Shown here: positions 4,646 through 7,086 of the stretch, piece by piece
Numbering within the stretch: position 1 is the stretch's first letter
Layout: each line of letters begins with the position of its first letter
Assembly: GCA_025355255.1 (NCBI GenBank)
Contig: JANYAA010000006.1
Location: 1-7,086 of the forward strand
Reading direction: 5' to 3'
DNA length: 7,086 nt
DNA from: Chloroflexota bacterium
GTDB lineage: Bacteria; Chloroflexota; Limnocylindria; Limnocylindrales; CSP1-4
Translations under genes and position numbers: made by a program
The notes under the pieces: generated by a model
Told to the model about the DNA's origin: nothing
Seen by the model: only the letters and a program-made list of their open reading frames with translations
The model's database searches: none

Positions 4646-6077
4646 CCCGGCAAGCTTCTGGCAGAAGCGCCTCACGCACACGGCCGCATCGGGCGACATC
4701 CGGCTTGCGGCGTACGCAGACGTCACGCCGATGGAGTATGTGGATGCGGACACCTCGCCCGTCCGCGTCTGGTACGCCACCCCGCTGGGCACCTCGGAAC
4801 GCGCGCTCGCGGTCCCGTTGGCTGACGAGATTGACGCCAGCCACATGTGGGACAAGGAGAAGGCGGCGATGCTGGGCCACGAGCCATGCGCCGACAACTC
4901 GCTCACCCACAGCGGCGGCAGCAGCCGTCTCGACATCTACATCGTCTACCCGGTCACGGGCCTGGACTTTGGCGGCCGGGACGGCAACCTGCAGCGCACG
5001 GACCCGCAGACCGCCGAGGTTTCAACGGCCAACGGCGTGACCACGCTGGACGGCCCGGGCGACAACAACTGCAACGGGGCCAGCCACGTGATCGTCAACG
5101 GCGGTCTCGACTTCGAGCACCTCAAGAGCACCACCGCCCACGAGCTGTTCCACGCATTCCAGTTCAGCTTCAGGAACTCGGAGCTGCCAGACCACAACTG
5201 GTGGTCGGAGGCCAGCGCGACCTGGGCGAAAGACCTCGTCTATCCCAAGCAGAACTTCGAGCAGGAATACCTCGCCAACTACAGGTCGGCGGTGGCAGGC
5301 CCGGAGGGGCCACTGGACAACAACATGGGGCAGGCCGCGTACGGCGCGTACATCTGGGCGTTCTATCTAGACCAGGTGTCGGGCGACCCCACCGGCACCG
5401 CCATCGGCACCCTGTGGAAGGCCAGCGAGACCGTGGCACCCATCAAGGCGATGACCGCGCTCCCGGGCTGGCTCGACCGGTTCAAGGAGTTCGCGCTCTG
5501 GAACTGGAAGTACAAGTCGGGCACGAAGGTTGAGGATTGGACGGGGCTGGGCGACAGGTCCATCTGCGTGAACCGCGACGACCTCCAGCAGGTGGACCTT
5601 GTCGTGAGCAACAGCAAGGCCGTGCCCGGGGCGGATGACGTCGAGGGCGACATCACGATTGAGGGCCTGGCGACGGGCTGCTCCACCGGCCACTACAGCA
5701 TCGACGTGACCAACGTGGGCGCCGGCCACCACGAGGGTCCCGGCCACCACGAGGGCGACGGCCTGGTGGAGTGCGGCGTCGGCGGCGGTGTCTGGGCCGT
5801 TGGCGGGGTGTACTTCCCCAACGACCCGGACGCGCCCAACCGCGACATCGCCGCCTTCGACATCGTCACCACGCCCGGGCACGAGTGGGTGCAGATGACC
5901 GTCACGCACCCCACAACGGACGCCCCCTACACCTGGTCCGTGATGCCAGTCTTCCGGGGAACGTTCTCGTTCACGACCAACAATGCGGTGCGCCCCTGGA
6001 CCATCAAGGCCGTCGCCGATGACCCATCCCAGCACATCGTGATCAACGCCACGTGTTCGCTGATGGAAGGCGGCTAG
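4626..6077 (+). CDS. C-terminal part of the same lipoprotein: putative gluzincin-type metallopeptidase
   Basis: The frame is clearly coding from 4626, and the first ATG (4731) lacks a ribosome binding site and cuts into the conserved region, so this is not an independent gene. HELFH at 5139-5153 is followed after exactly 18 residues by the Glu of WWSEASATW (5208-5210), the HEXXH-X18-E arrangement of gluzincins; the two His and the distal Glu would bind zinc and the first Glu would be catalytic. Just before is a strand ending in HLKSTTA, and TTAHE-FHAFQ---W--EA-A-W resembles uncharacterised secreted metalloproteases of the MXAN_6640 kind (tentative, from memory). After the catalytic part (about 4830-5520) comes a beta-rich C-terminal region with four or more cysteines, fitting an extracytoplasmic protein with disulfides. 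It includes a duplicated GHHEG element (5724-5759). The end is VINATCSLMEGG. The substrate is unknown. If the frame break is real, the protein would be missing its export signal and the gene would be a pseudogene. Confidence 0.82.
   Translation, partial: YFLRPDDPASFWQKRLTHTAASGDIRLAAYADVTPMEYVDADTSPVRVWYATPLGTSERALAVPLADEIDASHMWDKEKAAMLGHEPCADNSLTHSGGSSRLDIYIVYPVTGLDFGGRDGNLQRTDPQTAEVSTANGVTTLDGPGDNNCNGASHVIVNGGLDFEHLKSTTAHELFHAFQFSFRNSELPDHNWWSEASATWAKDLVYPKQNFEQEYLANYRSAVAGPEGPLDNNMGQAAYGAYIWAFYLDQVSGDPTGTAIGTLWKASETVAPIKAMTALPGWLDRFKEFALWNWKYKSGTKVEDWTGLGDRSICVNRDDLQQVDLVVSNSKAVPGADDVEGDITIEGLATGCSTGHYSIDVTNVGAGHHEGPGHHEGDGLVECGVGGGVWAVGGVYFPNDPDAPNRDIAAFDIVTTPGHEWVQMTVTHPTTDAPYTWSVMPVFRGTFSFTTNNAVRPWTIKAVADDPSQHIVINATCSLMEGG
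5722..5757 (+). repeat. 18-bp in-frame tandem duplication encoding GHHEG twice
   Basis: The 16 bases CCGGCCACCACGAGGG occur at 5722-5737 and again at 5740-5755, a period of 18 bases or six codons. The product is GHHEGP followed by GHHEGD, a short His/Glu/Gly-rich loop in the C-terminal beta-rich region of the putative metallopeptidase. Identity at the DNA level points to a recent duplication. Four His and two Glu could bind metal, but a flexible loop without a function is equally possible. Confidence 0.85.
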
Positions 6078-6137
6078 ACGCCGGGACCGTCCGCCGCGAC
6101 AGTCTGGCGCTGGTTCGCGAATGCGGCACGAGGCCGA

Positions 6138-6143
6138 TATGAT
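6138..6143 (+). promoter_or_regulatory. Possible -10 element TATGAT for the substrate-binding protein gene
   Basis: TATGAT matches five of six bases of the sigma-70 -10 consensus and is the only AT-rich hexamer in the 130-bp gap 6078-6207. It would give a leader of about 55-60 bases. No good -35 was found at the usual distance; the nearest is a weak GGTTCG-like word near 6112-6118. A five-pair hairpin CGCCG/CGGCG (6165-6179) lies in the predicted leader. Confidence 0.35.
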
Positions 6144-6191
6144 CCGCGCTCCGGGAGAGCCGCACGCCGCCTGACGGCGAGCGATCCCGCT

Positions 6192-6199
6192 GGAGGAGG
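6192..6199 (+). promoter_or_regulatory. Ribosome binding site GGAGGAGG
   Basis: GGAGGAGG ends eight bases before the ATG at 6208. This is the strongest Shine-Dalgarno match in the window and suggests high expression of the binding protein. Confidence 0.9.
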
Positions 6200-6207
6200 C
6201 TGAGGGC

Positions 6208-7086
6208 ATGGAATCTAAGCGCCATCGAGGTTGGCGCGGGGCAGCGCTCATCGCGACCATCGCCATCGTGGCGACGGCCTGCGGCAGCTCAACCGCCACC
6301 CCCGCGCCCACCAGCGCTGCACCCACCGTCGCCGCCACCGCGGCGGCTACCGGGGCCACTCCGACGGACTCCGCCCAACCATCAGCCACGGCGGCCGGCC
6401 AGCCCAAGATGGGCGGCAAGATCGTCACCGCCATCGAGGGCGAGCCCGCGTCCGTTGACCCGGCGTTTGATTACGACTTCGTCTCAGGCCTCGCCACGGA
6501 CAGCATCACCGAGCCGCTGCTGGTCTTCTGCGAGAAGGACACGAAGGTCTGCCCCAACCTGGCTGAGTCCTACACGGTCAGTTCGGACGGCCTGACCTAC
6601 ACCCTCAAGATCCGCCAAGGCGTCAAGTTCTCCGACGGCTCCCCCATGACCGTCGAGGACGTCGTCTTCAGCCTGAACCGCATCCGGGACCCCAAGCTCG
6701 CGTCATACGTGGGCTGGATGCTGGCGAAGGTCAAGGACGTGCAGGCGCCCGACGCCTCCACGGTGGTGATCACGCTGACCGAGCCGGACGCGCTGTTGGA
6801 GTACGCGCTTGCGTCCACGGCCGCGCACGTGGTCAGCAAGGCGTTTGTGACCAAGGCCGGCAAGAACTACGGCACCCCCGCCGTGGGCTCGCTTGGCACG
6901 GGTCCCTTCACGCTGGCCGAGTGGAAGACCGGCGACTACCAGCGCCTGGTCCGCAACGACAACTATTGGAACAAGGCCAACGGCGGCCCGTATCTGGACG
7001 AGATCACGATCAAGATCCTGCCGGAGCCCACGACGCGCGTCGCCGGCCTCCAGACGGGCGAAATCGACTACCTGATCAACAACGTC
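6208..7086 (+). CDS. ABC transporter family 5 substrate-binding lipoprotein (3' end missing)
   Basis: The frame is open to the right edge: 293 codons of a protein usually about 500-600 aa. The N-terminus has basic residues (SKRHRGWR), a hydrophobic stretch (AALIATIAIV) and lipobox ATAC with Cys25 lipidated, then a Thr/Ala/Pro tether to about residue 66. The mature domain begins GGKIVTAIEGEPASVDPAF. Residues 118-141 carry the family 5 signature (LAESYTVSSDGLTYTLKI then RQGVKFSDGSPMTVEDV), followed by VVFSLNRIRDP, GTGPFTLAEWKTGD (230-243), and NDNYWNKANGGPYLDEITIKILPEPTTRVAGLQTGEID, whose landmarks are DNYW, PYLDEI and AGLQTGEID. Family members capture oligopeptides, dipeptides, nickel, heme or sugars and pass them to a DppBCDF/OppBCDF-type importer; specificity cannot be told because the lobe lining the pocket is cut off. 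Two cysteines (108 and 115) may form a disulfide. Permease and ATPase genes would be expected beyond the right edge. Confidence 0.95.
   Translation, partial: MESKRHRGWRGAALIATIAIVATACGSSTATPAPTSAAPTVAATAAATGATPTDSAQPSATAAGQPKMGGKIVTAIEGEPASVDPAFDYDFVSGLATDSITEPLLVFCEKDTKVCPNLAESYTVSSDGLTYTLKIRQGVKFSDGSPMTVEDVVFSLNRIRDPKLASYVGWMLAKVKDVQAPDASTVVITLTEPDALLEYALASTAAHVVSKAFVTKAGKNYGTPAVGSLGTGPFTLAEWKTGDYQRLVRNDNYWNKANGGPYLDEITIKILPEPTTRVAGLQTGEIDYLINNV

Noticed and set aside
3892..5040. Open frame of 382 codons on the + strand over the gap and lipoprotein gene
   Set aside because: It is rich in Arg, Pro and Gly, spans the terminator-like hairpin, and competes with frames that hold a lipobox and a zinc motif.
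4731..6077. Independent gene starting at the ATG at 4731
   Set aside because: There is no ribosome binding site, and coding sequence in the same frame continues upstream to 4626 and joins the preceding piece.
5367..6434. Open frame of 355 codons on the - strand opposite the peptidase and binding-protein genes
   Set aside because: It lies antisense to two well supported coding regions; long antisense frames are expected in GC-rich DNA, and its product shows only Ala/Val/Gly-rich repeats.
1..7086. CRISPR array, insertion sequence, phage or integration site
   Set aside because: No regularly spaced repeats, transposase or integrase motifs, or flanking terminal repeats were seen; the only tandem repeat is the two-unit 18-bp duplication at 5722-5757.

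Overview
The window is a high-GC stretch with strong G/C preference at third codon positions. All six recognisable genes lie on the + strand. The likely source is a Chloroflexota or Actinomycetota bacterium. Pointers are a large MalT-type LuxR regulator, a deazaflavin (F420)-dependent reductase-like protein, and two lipoproteins with long Ala/Thr/Pro/Ser tethers as is common in monoderm envelopes. This is inference; no rRNA or other phylogenetic marker is present.

Region 1 (1-1843) is the 3' part of a MalT/LAL-type LuxR regulator. Its N-terminal ATPase lies off the left edge; the helical repeat region and the C-terminal LuxR helix-turn-helix are complete. Thirty bases after its stop is a perfect 22-bp palindrome (1873-1894) in a 147-bp gap.

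Region 2 (1991-3953) looks like one operon: an 81-aa soluble protein of unknown function, a six-helix DUF4386-type membrane protein, a DDN-like F420-dependent nitroreductase/quinone-reductase-family protein, and a DUF4260-type membrane protein. The last three are joined by ATGA stop/start overlaps. The layout suggests a small redox/membrane stress module controlled by the upstream regulator, but the sequence does not prove the regulatory link. A strong 12-bp hairpin at 4011-4039 follows the operon.

Region 3 (4205-6077) encodes a secreted lipoprotein whose reading frame is broken once, near 4622-4626. The N-terminal piece (signal peptide, lipobox, tether, helical domain) and the C-terminal piece read as one protein of about 623 aa if a single extra base is removed. 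The C-terminal piece carries HELFH followed 18 residues later by Glu, a gluzincin-type zinc site.

Region 4 (6208 to the right edge) is the first 293 codons of a family 5 (oligopeptide/dipeptide-type) ABC transporter substrate-binding lipoprotein, with an excellent ribosome binding site and a possible promoter. The transporter permeases would be expected beyond the right edge.

No tRNA, rRNA, CRISPR array, transposase or phage gene was seen. The longest gene-free stretch is 251 bp (3954-4204).
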